Below, one piece after another: positions 23,186-34,330 of a stretch of 64,000 bases of DNA (its first letter is position 1; each line of letters starts with the position of its first letter). Both the position numbers and the translations under genes were made by a program. Source of the DNA: Oxytricha trifallax (Eukaryota; Ciliophora; Spirotrichea; Sporadotrichida; Oxytrichidae); NCBI GenBank assembly GCA_000711775.1, contig ARYC01017080.1, positions 62,001-126,000 of the forward strand, read 5' to 3'. The notes beneath the pieces are model-generated. The model worked only from the letters and a program-made list of their open reading frames with translations. It had not been told where the DNA came from and did not search any database.

Positions 23186-24998
23186 TCAAATAACCTGCAA
23201 TGGGATAAAAACCTTAAACGTAACAATTGCCACTTTTTATAATGAAATTGACTGCTATATTCTTTGGTCTGGCCAACTCCAATATCTGTATTTTAACTGT
23301 ATTAGCTCCACCAAGAGCTCTACGCTTTAAACCATAAGTACCATTAGTAACAACACCAGATAAACTACTTTAATGATTATGTGATCTAAAAGCATCAGCT
23401 TATAATTCTTTTAATTATCGATTGACTTAAGTCTCAACTAATGGTGCCGCACTGCTTTCCAAACCCTTTAAGAAGCAACTTCTCTGAATAAAGTCTTGTA
23501 CTGTTGCAGCTCCAAGTAAATCAAACAAATCTGAATAAGTAGAACTTGAAAAAGCTTGATCATTACATAATAACCAGTCTGTGGGGATATTTGATGAATA
23601 CCAAGCAATAATAGAACCAACTGGAAATTAACTTCCACTACTAACTAATAAATCGGCTTATGTCTAATATACAACGACAGATCCTTGGGTTGAGATAGTA
23701 GATTAACAATTTTATTTGAGTTCAAATTTACATATGCAGAAGTAGAATTAGAAGTTGCGATTGAATTACGAGTAGAAGTTGGTGCTAGTTAAGTACTTTT
23801 GTAATTTCTTGTTGTCAAATATTAAGCTAATGTTAGATCAGCTAAATTAATTATCTTTTTTATTTGATGATACTTTTCACCATCAGGATTTCCAATGGAT
23901 ATGGCATTCAAAATGGTAGTTACGTTCATTCTGAGATTAAATTAATCATCAATATATTTCTTGCTTCAAACTGATTTGCTTGATCTAATTGTGGTTAACT
24001 CTGAATATTCTGTTTTTATCTAAAATCTTATGGATAATCCACCAAAAGATGTCGCCATTGCTTTTGAATATATGATAAATGTTGGATTTGAATTTGTTAA
24101 GGGATAAAGTGTTGATCCTTCCCTAATAACAATGAACTATTTCTCTTTACAAATATAATAAGTTTTTACATTGCATGTCCCAATGTTGCATCATTAATAC
24201 CAACTACAACTAATTATTGAGTGTTTATGGCTGGAGTTGCTAATAATGAGTTCGAAGCATAAAAAGAAATTGATGACAGATTTGATTGCATTTATAGTTT
24301 ATTATTTACTTCTATTCCAAAATTATTATCAGATTATCCCGTTGGACAATGGATATTTTCAACAAACTGAAGTTATTGCTGGTTATTTCGATGAAATTAT
24401 CTCATGATCATAATATTTTTAATTTCGATGAAGAATCAAAATTTATGTATTGTCTATTGTGTGAATATGATTGTCACTATTAGTTTTTGATTTTTGTAGA
24501 ATTGATTGATCTTGTGTGTAGCTACAAAACTAGCACTAACAGCACTGTCTACATTAGCAGGATAAAAGAGATTTGTAAAGGATATTAAAATAATTCAAAT
24601 TAGAAATTGGTTTTCAAATAAATCTAATCTTCTTCTACTTGTAAAAGCATTTTTTATCGATTAAAATCTGATTAATATTTGTTTGTAAGATTATACCTTA
24701 TCTAATCATTCTTTTGATTTTTCTATTATTTATATTTATAAATTATCTAGAACATTCTAAACATAACTTTACATAACCGATCAATTAATAGCAGTTTTAT
24801 TATTATCAGCATCATTTAAATAACCATTTTATTTGATTTTGTGAAGTCCAATGTTCCAATTAATGGCTTTGTTGAGTATGTTATGTTAAAAGCAGGGTTT
24901 TCTCCTATTGGTACGAAACTGTTATCAACGTATTGCTTGGATACATCATCATCAAAGTTTTAAGGATAAACAAGATTTTATATTGTATATTCATGCAT
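23186..24998 (-). pseudogene. Tail-fibre gene with phage tail-collar domain
   Basis: The N-terminus from ATG 24998 reads MHEYTIQNLVYPQNFDDD, then VSKQYVDNSFVPIGENP, a tail-fibre shaft phrase. After several frame shifts the C-terminal part reads PVGSIIAWYSSNIPTDWLLC, NDQAFSSSTYSDLFDLLG and, later, HNHQSSLSG and RPKNIAVNFIIK. That is a full tail-collar (Phage_Collar) domain: GTIxAWxxxxxPxGWLLCxGxxxxxxxYxxLFxxxG, a HxH segment, and the closing RPxNxAxNxIIK. Such domains belong to receptor-binding fibres of phages and some eukaryotic large DNA viruses and polinton-like viruses. In a ciliate germline this indicates an old viral or virus-like insertion. The middle part has at least two frameshifts. 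Confidence 0.6.
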
Positions 24999-25346
24999 AT
25001 TTATTGGCGTGTTAAATCTATCTTCTAAAAATTAATTAAATGTTTATAAGAAAAATATTTTACTGATATTTTATTGCTATTTTGAAACATTATAGTTTGA
25101 CATTTTATTTAAAATATTATTTATAAAAATAATATTTTTTTATTGAACGCATATTATGATGAAATGAGAAACCAATAATAATTACAAGGTGTCGCCGAAT
25201 ATCAATAGTAGATAGGGATGATTTTACTTAATGTTGTAGGATATAATACTTATATGTCTGGGTGGCTTAATATAAATGGATGTTATTAATAATACTACAC
25301 ATATATCTTAAAAGGAGTCCAGGAAATTTAGGCTTTAAAACCAATA

Positions 25347-25761
25347 TTGTAGGAATACATTCGAATTTGAGAAATTATAACTAAATAAATTAAATGTAAA
25401 TCAAATTAGTGGCAGTTAAAGTTGGCCAATTTAAACGATCTTGGGCTCATTCGATAGAGAATTCAAAATTAGCTGGACTTTATTATTGGCGGTACTATTT
25501 TATCGCATCCCTGGAGCGAGATAACTCGACTTTAATGTGAGGGTATAATTTAATGAATTTAGATGCGTTTAATTAAAGTCGAGTTATCTCGCTCCAGGGA
25601 TGCGATAAAATAGTACCGCCAATAATAAAGTCCAGCTAATTTTGAATTCTCTATCGAATGAGCCCAAGATCGTTTAAATTGGCCAACTTTAACTGCCACT
25701 AATTTGATTTACATTTAATTTATTTAGTTATAATTTCTCAAATTCGAATGTATTCCTACAA
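25347..25761. repeat. Palindromic MITE, copy C (best preserved)
   Basis: The full-length 415-bp palindrome has ends TTGTAGGAATACATTCG and its exact complement, flanked by TA on both sides (25345-25346 and 25762-25763). Arms are almost perfectly complementary around a short centre near 25540-25560. It lies between virus-like frames, within or beside a coding remnant that continues after it. Confidence 0.85.
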
Positions 25762-26690
25762 TATAACAAACAATATAAATGCCAGAAAGTGCCACGATAC
25801 ATCTTTTGCTATTGCTTTTAATTTGACTTTAATTGGAACGGCAAATACAACATATTCAATTTTTTCAACGCCCTGACATTGTTTAATCCTCAATCAATAT
25901 CTATGGGGAAATCCACATATACAAATGCCGATTGTGATTAATATCATTTATATAATTTTTTACATTAAAATAGAGCATTTATTGGAACTTATTCTAACAG
26001 TCTTGGAATGGATTTAAGTTAATTCGCAAATTTTATATCGGCTTATTCGGATGCCTTAACTTGCGGTTATGATGCGGCTGCATGTGGATTTTCACATCTT
26101 TTTGTTTAAGCTATGAGGTAAAATTGTGCTAGATTTTGTCCAAACTAAAGAAATGGAAGTCCAGCAATAGGAGATCCACTAGAACTTAACACGAATAATT
26201 ATTTATGTGTTGTTCCTTTGTTCTTATTATTCTTAAATGTATTATAAAGAATATCCTTTTAAGGAGGAGCTTTATATTCTTCATAAACTAAACAAATAAA
26301 AATATTGGTTTAAACTGCAGTCGTTAATAAATGTGTTTTTTATTTGACTATATCCACTGCACTCAATAGTAGCTATTAAATGAATAGTATATCCTTATTA
26401 AAAAAACTAGATTAATTAGCTTTTAATGTTATTCCAAGATTTAAGGAAATGTTTAAATATAATACTGTTACAATAAATCGTTTTTCATACAATAACGACA
26501 AATAATTTTAATTTGCCAGCTTCAAAAGGCGAAAGACCTGTTCGTTTTATTTTCGCAGTAGGACAAAAAGTTGACAGTAATAGTGTATCAGCACCTTCTT
26601 TTAATTTGCTAATTAAAATATAAATAATAAGTCCTAACTTCTTATGGTCTGGAAATGTATAATAACGGTTATTATTTATTAATTAAGCTG
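25762..26690 (+). pseudogene. Unidentified frame near the tail-fibre genes
   Basis: Plus-strand frames with protein-like composition include FAIAFNLTLIGTANTTYS, SLGMDLSQFANFISAYSD and, after a shift, PASKGERPVRFIFAVGQKVD. They run to about 26690 with frame changes. The position next to the tail-fibre genes suggests a structural protein of the same virus-like unit, but I recognise no capsid motif and the choice of frame is uncertain. Confidence 0.3.
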
Positions 26691-26814
26691 TTTTATAATT
26701 AGGTAATTAAATAATAACATTAAAATGATATAAATTATAAGTTTTACATGTTTTATAGGCATCTTAGAGAGTCATATTAAAATAGAAGATCAATCTTTCT
26801 ATTTAAGAGGAAAT

Positions 26815-27072
26815 ATGGCAGATAAAATACTGAAACAATTATAAACCGTTTATGCGATTAATCTATCTGCATTTCCTCTTTCTTTAGTTGGAGACTAAAA
26901 TCAAGAATAATTATTAATTCAATTGTTTTTAGATTCAGGAGTACTATCTCCCAACGAAATTTAATAAACAGATTTATTTTCAACAAATTCACCATTATTA
27001 ATAAACCGTGCTTTCAATAATTATTTAGAGAAAATATCACCACTTAAATTAAGTTTTAGTTCATACAAATGA
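26815..27072 (+). CDS. Small 85-residue hypothetical protein
   Basis: An uninterrupted frame runs from ATG 26815 to TGA 27070-27072, 85 codons. It is rich in Leu and Gln, with NLSAFPLSLVGDQNQEQLL and an end KISPLKLSFSSYK. No TM segment or known motif. It is one of few clean short frames in the virus-like stretch. A chance origin cannot be excluded because TGA is rare here. Confidence 0.3.
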
Positions 27073-29146
27073 ATAGCCTAATTTTTATAATTTACAATAA
27101 TTAAACAATTTTTTTATTATAAATATATCAAAATAGTATGTAAATAGCTATGGTGGACTTTTTAAATTAAAGAGTTCTTAATTAAACATAAAATTAAAGA
27201 ATTTTTTATAGATCATAACCCCTATTGCTTAAAGCTAAAACATATTGGATTTAAAAAGAGTTTGTAATAAAGATCCGATAAATTGGAAAAGAAATTGATT
27301 GAAATGTAAAATATATTGATACTTTAGGTAAAATGAAAAATATAGATTAAAATTCAAAAGAAACTTACTTATATTTTGCAAATAATAAGTTAAAATGAGA
27401 AAAAAAAGCTTGCTTAAACTTTTTATTATATGACTAATCGGCATAAATTTAATGTTATAAATGCCGATATAAAGAAATAAGGCATTATATCAGACAGAAG
27501 AAATAATATTAATAAAAATGATAAATGTGGAGATCGACATTATATGATATTGTTAAAGAAGCTGGAAAATCTTATAGTTCGTGGCATCCATAATTTATAA
27601 AAAAGAATAGATTTTTATAAAATATCGGCTATAAATTAAAAAATAATATCGTGAATCTTAGAAATTAAAACTTCAACGAAATGAGATAAATAAAAGAAGT
27701 TAGGATTTATAATTAGACCTAAATTGTCAAATTTGAAAAGAAAAAACATAAGGTAAAATGGAAAATTTAATAAATTATAATAATAAAAATAGCATATAGA
27801 TAAATATGTGGAATTGACTATAATTAAAAGAACTAGATAACAAGCAGTCGCCAAATTTAATGATATATTGTAGGGTAAATTAGGCAAAAAAACTATAAAA
27901 AGAAGAAAAAGAATAAATATAAGTAAATGTTTATAATTTTAGATCCGAATTAAATATTATAAATGATAAATAAGAATTTATTAAAAATTGGTTGGCATAT
28001 TAATTAAAATTAAAGATGATACTTATATAATTTTTTTAAATTATTGAATAAATGCTATTAAAAATAAAAGGTTATTAGGATTTAACTAAATAAGAATTTA
28101 TTGAATTATAAACAAAAGAATATTAATAAATTAATAAACATTTATCAAATAAATAAAGGGCAGTGGTCAAAATGCCCAAAAAAAAATTAATTATAACCGT
28201 TTATAAATTTCTTAAATTAAAGCTAAAAAGAATTAGTTTTAAGATAAATAGTTAACCATAGCTATATTTCTTCTAGTCTAAAATCTCAAATGAAAGAGTA
28301 TTTGTGGAAACTTCTTTATCAATTACTTATCATTACGACCCATTAAAATTTGCAGAAATATGTGATAATTAAGTTCCAAAGGTATAAGTATTTGGAATTC
28401 GAAACGTTGCTTTTTTATCTTTACCTTGAGCTATTAACAATTTGTATTCAAATTTAATCATATAGCAACCACTTTATTTAAAATCAGTATGGCAAACTCC
28501 TCGTCTTTTAAATTATATATAGTTTTATATTTAACTCGTTGAAAAACCTAATTAGAGGCAACCCTTGCACAGGACAGAAATTTTCTGAACTTACAATAAT
28601 TATAAAGTAATATACTTATGGTTAATCTTAGTATGTTAAAGTTATTTAAGACTCTCAAAAAAATTAAAATAAATAATTAGTGTTACCAATAATATAAAGA
28701 TTATACTAATTTAAAAAAGATAATATGTACCATCAATTTAAAAACTAAAATCTTCTTAAGTTGTTTAATTAGCATATAAATTAATTATTAACAAAAGAAT
28801 CCAAAATTATTTGCTTATATACTAACTGGTGTGTAAAAATTAAATTTAAATTTTGTATCTGTTCCCATTACATTGTAAAGATAAGTCGGGATAATGAAGT
28901 GTTCCATTTAATATTAATAAAATACATAAAAATAGGAAATTCGAGAAATATACAATTTAAAGCATTATAAATATTAAACTTAACTGCAATTGATTACATT
29001 CAGTCACATTATAATTTGATTTAAAACTAACTTTCTCTATTCAATAGTATACATCATTGACTTTATGCCTTTATTCATTTGATTTTTCATTGAAAAAACT
29101 GCTACATTGCTATCTTTTCCAGTTTTTATTTAACTGAGTACTACGT
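27073..29146. other. Lys-rich frames, unassigned
   Basis: The plus strand holds several long frames rich in Lys, Ile and Asn (27180-27960 and 28250-28600, for example NERVFVETSLSITYHYDP). With only TGA as stop they could be chance. I see no signature gene of polintons or viruses (DNA polymerase B, integrase, packaging ATPase). Confidence 0.3.
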
Positions 29147-29881
29147 TCATATAGTCTTATTGTTAAATGACTTTTCATTAACTACTTTTTATAACTATTT
29201 GATGCCTGTATTAAGCCAGATGATATGTAATGAGAAAAAAGCCAAAATAACTCCCATGATGATTACTTTCTTGTAACTTTAATATCTTCTTAAAATGGAC
29301 ATTCCCACTAAAAAGAGGACGTTTGTAATTAGCTGAGTAACTTTCTTTATTATCACTTGCTCTTGTCGATGATTCTAAAATGCTAAATTCAACTTGCTCA
29401 AAAAAGCCACATCAAGGTAACAATTGGATTTCCAAACAAGCCAAACATATGTAGAATCAGAGCACTAAGATTTATTTGCCCAATATGAAACTTCAAATTA
29501 ACCATACAAATTATTAATATAGGAAATATCACTTACTGCAGTAGAATCTATAAATACAGAACCTGAAATTATGAGTGAGTAAGCAACTCTTTGGTAATGA
29601 TGAGAGAATATTGAAAACTTATCATTAGTAAGATAAGGTGTGCTCTCTGGAATAGTTGCGGAAAACAAAGAATAGCTTGACAAAAATATTTTAACCACCG
29701 TAATTATGTAGTAGCAGTCTTTGTTGTCCAAGTAGTTCTTTATATGCTTCATTAGAGTGTCTCTGTGAATAAAGAAAGTCATTAACACTTCATATAAACC
29801 TGTTACTAACAAACATATTACTAGTTCAAAAAATGATGATTGAGCTGGAACTAAAATAAAAGAGCATCCCGACCACTTCTT
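29147..29881 (-). CDS. Multi-pass membrane protein, 5' end missing
   Basis: The minus-strand frame is open from 29881 to TGA 29147-29149, about 244 codons without any break. It has four to five hydrophobic segments: FELVICLLVTGLYEVLMTFF, CYYIITVVKIFLSSYSLF, VAYSLIISGSVF, LITNVLFLVGMSIL and VIIMGVILAFFSLHIIW. TAA/TAG are used for Gln (RRYQSY, QNHRQE). No ATG precedes the first membrane segment, and TTTTATTTTAG lies just upstream, so the first exon or first macronuclear segment is likely elsewhere. I recognise no family. The clean frame makes it a candidate for a normal macronuclear gene. Its head faces the gene starting at 29930. Confidence 0.5.
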
Positions 29882-29929
29882 TCAGATAAGTCCTTTTATT
29901 AATTAGAGTAAAATCCCCACGATGATTTC

Positions 29930-30738
29930 ATGACCGAATAGCTTTTTGAAATTCTATCTGGCACAGTGAGAAAATGTTACTAAATGCACAATTCAAAAGA
30001 GCTCTTTGACTTTATGCTCTAACCATTCATCTTGCAACCAATGCTGGATTTTGCATTCTCAGGTGGCCAATCCTGCAGATAGGGGACTGAGCTTTTGAAA
30101 CTCTTCCTTTTCAACATGATTGTAGCTGAGCCAAGTGAAGCCATAAAAGATGTCATGGAAATCAATTTCGGATTTTAAATTATATCTATTACTGGTCTCT
30201 CAACTGAAGAGTTCTCTAAGCTTTAAAATCGTAAACTTAACCCAGACGGTACTGTCTCAGGGCAAACACTTCCAGTAGATTATCATCCGGTATAATCTAC
30301 GTTCCACAAAAAAAGGAATAAGAAAAGAAAAAAGAAGAGGCTTCGAATGGTGAATTTGAAACTATGATACAAGAGCAAAACCTTAAAAATACTCTGATAT
30401 TAGGTGCCAAAAAGATTTATGATAAACAAGCTGACTTAAATACTCTCATTGTTCAATAAATTTTTAGCTTTTTTGGGATATTTTAGGGACTGTTCTAATT
30501 GGAGCACATGAAATTTTTGAAAAGAGTGAAACTATTTGAACAACTATAAATTATGGTCTTGCAGGGCATTGAACACATAAACAAAGGTCTTATTGATAAA
30601 AGCTTCACTGATATAATAATGGTAAGACATGATACACCAATGCTTAATATTTTTTATAGGAAGACTAAGAGAGATATGACTAATTTGTTGAGTGCAATCA
30701 CTCTTTAAAAAATCGGTTAAAATTCTTAAAGTGAGTGA
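29930..30738 (+). CDS. Hypothetical protein with one 26-nt intron
   Basis: ATG 29930 begins MTEQLFEILSGTVRKCYQM and the frame is open to a GT-AG intron at 30290-30315. Splicing restores the frame into EQEKKKEEASNGEFE and on to TGA 30736-30738, giving about 260 codons. The protein is helical with an N-terminal part rich in Phe/Leu (FDFMLQPFILQPMLDF) and a Lys/Glu linker. The C-terminal half contains SFFGIFQGLFQLEHMKFL. It has no signal peptide, no recognised domain and no internal TGA. It lies about 50 bp from the membrane-protein frame in head-to-head orientation, as in two-gene ciliate nanochromosomes. Confidence 0.55.
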
Positions 30739-30980
30739 TTTAACAAATATTGTGATTGTGTATATATCTAACAAAATATATAAATTTTTAGTTAAAGTAT
30801 GAATAAGTAAGATAAACGTTGACTCGTTAAAAATATTATTAGATATATTGTTAAATTTAACAGAGTGATATGATAAAAAATAAAGAATTATTATGCTTTA
30901 CTGAAATATAAATAATCATATAGTGATCTTAATCATTAAAAGTATTAATTTTTATTTAAATATATTTAATTAAAATTAAA

Positions 30981-31602
30981 GGGGGGTGGCAACACCTGAA
31001 CCAGCAAATTATTTTCATATTTATACATCCCTTATTACACTATAAATGCTCGACTAAGGCCAATTAAGGGTCAATAAAGATGAATAAGGCACTAAAAATA
31101 GGTATAGACGACTCCATGGGGTCTCAATGATCATTTTTTTACATGAAATTATCATATTATAATGCACTTTTTTAATATATTTTTCCCAAAAATAAAATTG
31201 TAAATTTAATTGAACTTTTATGTAATTAAGTGTAATACAAGTTAGATTCCTAAGAGTGAACTACATAAATACAATAGTTATTTTTAAATATGAGTGTGGT
31301 AGACTTGTTTATACTTACATAGTTCACTCTTTGGAATCTAACTTGTATTACACTTAATTAGATCAAAGTTCAATTAAATTTACAATTTTATTTTTGGGAA
31401 AAATATATTAAAAAAGTGCATTATAATATGATAATTTCATGTAAAAAAATGATCATTAAGACCCCATGGTGTCGTCTATACCTATTTTTAGTGCCTTATT
31501 CATCTTTATTGACCCTTAATTGGCCTTATTCGAGCATTTATAGTGTAATAAGGGATGTATAAATATGAAAATAATTTGCTGGTTCAGGTGTTGCCACCCC
31601 CC
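30981..31602. mobile_element. 622-bp foldback element with 8-bp duplication
   Basis: A large inverted repeat starts GGGGGGTGGCAACACCTGAA at 30981 and ends with its complement at 31602. Arms of about 280 bp are separated by a short AT-rich loop near 31280. It is flanked by 8-bp direct repeats AAATTAAA (30973-30980 and 31603-31610). No coding. An 8-bp duplication suggests mobilisation by a hAT-like transposase rather than the TA-type elements elsewhere in the window; the AT-rich duplication makes this moderately certain. Confidence 0.75.
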
Positions 31603-31992
31603 AAATTAAAACTAATTAAGGATTCAAACAATTCTATATAGATTTATACTAAGTCTATATAGATTTATTATAAGTTAATTTAGAAATATTTTGATTCATG
31701 ATTATATAATAAGGATAATTTATTATCCACAAAAAAGATATATTAGGTAATATTTAGAACAATATTCTTTAATTGTTTGAATTAAGTAAAATCTAAATAG
31801 AATTAATATTAATATTAAAAAGAAAATATTTATTAGATCAACTTAGATTATAGAGCATTAGCTCACAATTAACTTTTTTTTTATAATACCTATATTCGAT
31901 TAAATATAACATTTTAAAAGTGAAATTATTTTAAATTTAATAAGTTAAGATTACATTTGTAGTATGTATTGTACATTTTAATATTTAATGGA

Positions 31993-32025
31993 CGCATCAC
32001 CAACTTCTTGAAAGTTGGTGATGCG
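31993..32025. other. Perfect 14-bp GC-rich hairpin
   Basis: CGCATCACCAACTT pairs with its exact complement across a 5-nt loop, in otherwise AT-rich spacer upstream of the gene at 32089. It could be an RNA structure or the remnant of a small inverted-repeat element. Confidence 0.5.
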
Positions 32026-32088
32026 CTCTAAAATTATTATATATATCTAAAAAAATATCATCTTAAATTTTAACTGAAATGGAAAAGA

Positions 32089-32705
32089 ATGAATAAACTA
32101 AGTAATAATTGCAATTAGTTCTTATAGCCAGAATCAATTGTTGAAGTAGAAGTTATTTAGGGACTCATAAATGCTTTTCAGATTAGCAAAGAGATTATCA
32201 TTATCTGAGTATTCTCAGTAAGAACATATATTTTAGTAATCTATTATCATTCGCCACAAACAATCAGAAAAGACATCTATCCTTTTATTAGTTAACTTGC
32301 ATTACAGCTTCGGAAACATTAAAACTTGAAAAAGCTTCTTTCAAGATGTAAATTTACTTTATTTATCTTATAAATTATTTAGGTTAACCTAATTGGACTG
32401 CCTTAAGTAAAGCCGTGGAGGATGAATAAGAAACCTTGCAGCGAAACTTGGGAGAATCGCAACTTAATGGCAACACGCAGATGAAATCAGAAAGAAAAGA
32501 AGATGTAATCAAAATTTTAGCTACACTTTCCTTATTGATACTTCTTTAAACTTAATAACTTGCTGTTAATAGAAATAGATTTAAAGCGAATGGGACTACA
32601 CTACCAATTACAACTGCTGCATTTCTGTCATCCTTCAGAACTAATGTGACTATCACCACAATAGCAGGCATGATATGGTAAATTAATAACTGGAGATTCA
32701 TTTGA
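32089..32705 (+). CDS. Membrane-associated hypothetical protein, one intron
   Basis: ATG 32089 (MNKLSNNCNQFLQPES) opens a frame that passes one TGA at 32206-32208 and continues to a 35-nt GT-AG intron (32348-32382). Exon 2 is in phase and ends at TGA 32703-32705, giving about 193 codons. The TGA falls inside a hydrophobic run (SKEIIII-x-VFSVRTYILVIYY) that would form a membrane segment. A second hydrophobic run is VIKILATLSLLILLQT and a third is VTITTIAGMIW. Between them lies a helical segment (DIYPFISQLALQLRKHQNLK). No family recognised. The single TGA may be a nonsense mutation or an unremoved germline segment. Confidence 0.45.
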
Positions 32706-33053
32706 AATGAATGGTTGATTCATCATAAGATTCGTTGTAAACTATTCTATAACTGCCAAGTACAGTGGCTAAAAATCTATTTTTAACGAATGATCTCTAG
32801 TCTTCCTCTTTTAAATCACTGAACGGCCTCTGGGGAAAGTTTGTTTGTCTGCGACCAGGCTATTAATTTTAATTGTTTTAAGCTTAAGATGAGTTATTGT
32901 GTGAACTGCCTCCATGATTAGACAGTTAATTTTAATTTACAAAATAGCTCATTTAAATTATGAAATTTAAAATATAACTCAAATTATAATGTGACTAAAG
33001 GTAATCAGTGGCAGTTAAGTTTAATATATATAATGCTTTAAGTTGTATATTTC

Positions 33054-34330
33054 TCAAATTTTCTATTTTTATGTATTTTATTAATAATAAAATAAATACT
33101 CATTTTTTAGAATAGACTTTATGAATTAATAAAAACCAAAATTACTAACTATTATGGTTTTCCTTTTACCTCTGCCAGTAGTATAGCTTAATTTTCTACA
33201 TTGATCTTTTGGTTATTCTGTTTCTTCATGATGTTATTTTAACTCTTCTATTTCTTATTCAGTTAATGGTATTACTTTAAGACAAGGTTAATCTTATTAT
33301 TCTATATCACCTTTTTTCTTTTTTTAGGGAAGTAAATCTACAAATAACTTTTAATTAAATAAAGAATATATTATTTTTTTTAGCAGAGTTTTTTTTATCT
33401 TTTTTAGGCAGTTTATTAAAAAAATTGAGCAATAAAATTGGATCATCAGGATCATATAATTCAGTTCTTTTTTTCAAGGATTTGCTTCATAACTTATTCT
33501 TAATGATCTTCTTCGGGTTAATTTGACTATTCATATTATCCTCCGCTTATCGGATCCCGTCTTCTTGAATCATCATTTGGTGGATATTAATCAGTTACTA
33601 GTTCTCTACAAATATCAGGTGTTTTATCTGTTTAAATATATTTCTTAAAAGCTCTAAATAATCCTCCACTATTAATATAGTATATTCAAAATGGGGAAAT
33701 TGTAAAATTAAAATTCAAATTTAAATTTAATTAATAAAAACAGGCACTAATTTGCATGAGGTTTAAATAGAAATTGATATAGTAAGTATCCAAAAATTTA
33801 TGTATGTAATGGCCGTTGCTAAGAACCAACTTCATGAAAAGTTTGAAAGTTCGAATCCTGCTTTGGAATTACTTTTATTTCTGAGTTCCAATATTATTTT
33901 TAATTAATTTTAAAACAAAAATAAAAGTAATTCCAAAGCAGGATTCGAACTTTCAAACTTTTCATGAAGTTGGTTCTTAGCAACGGCCATTACATACATA
34001 AATTTTTGGATACTTACTATATCAAATTCTATTTAAACCTCATGCAAATTAGTGCCTGTTTTTATTAATTAAATTTAAATTTGAATTTTATTTTTACAAT
34101 TTCCCCATTTTGAATATACTATATTTATAGTCATTGAAGTATAAAATAATTTTCGTGATTAGGTATCTATTGATCAGATTTATCAAGATTAGTTGCCAAT
34201 CATCAAGTTCAAAACCTCCAAAAAAATTGAGGCGTTCAAACGTTATTCATTAGAACTCTAAGACAGTTTTCTATCAATATATAATTTTATGATTTATTAT
34301 AATTTTAGAAAAATCTAGTTTAAAACCCTC
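33054..34330 (-). pseudogene. Hypothetical gene split by a foldback element
   Basis: Minus-strand coding on the upstream side (about 34330-34130) includes FELDDWQLILINLINRYLI. After a 440-bp foldback insertion it resumes with GGLFRAFKKYIQTDKTP, a segment with DSRRRDPISGG, a Lys-rich stretch and IEELKQHHEETEQPKDQC. It closes near 33054. At least one further frame change lies near 33500. The protein is charged, with no recognised domain. The foldback sits inside the gene and its flanks are TA. Confidence 0.4.
33680..34119. repeat. 440-bp foldback element flanked by TA
   Basis: The inverted repeat has ends GTATATTCAAAATGGGGAAA and the exact complement, arms of about 200 bp and a short loop near 33895-33915. 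TA occurs on both sides. The terminal TTCAAAAT-GGGAAA resembles the ends of the 415-bp MITE family, and inside it carries GGCACTAATTTG, also found in the Rep element repeats. Near the loop, GTTCGAATCC looks like a pol III B box, but the rest does not fold as a tRNA. Confidence 0.75.

Noticed and set aside
27235-27887. Two minus-strand membrane-protein-like ORFs
   Set aside because: Phe/Leu/Ile/Tyr-rich frames on the complement of A-rich, Lys-coding DNA are expected by chance.
33800-33960. tRNA gene or tRNA-derived SINE (GTTCGAATCC, B-box-like)
   Set aside because: No acceptor stem, D arm or anticodon arm can be folded, and the motif is part of the foldback arms.
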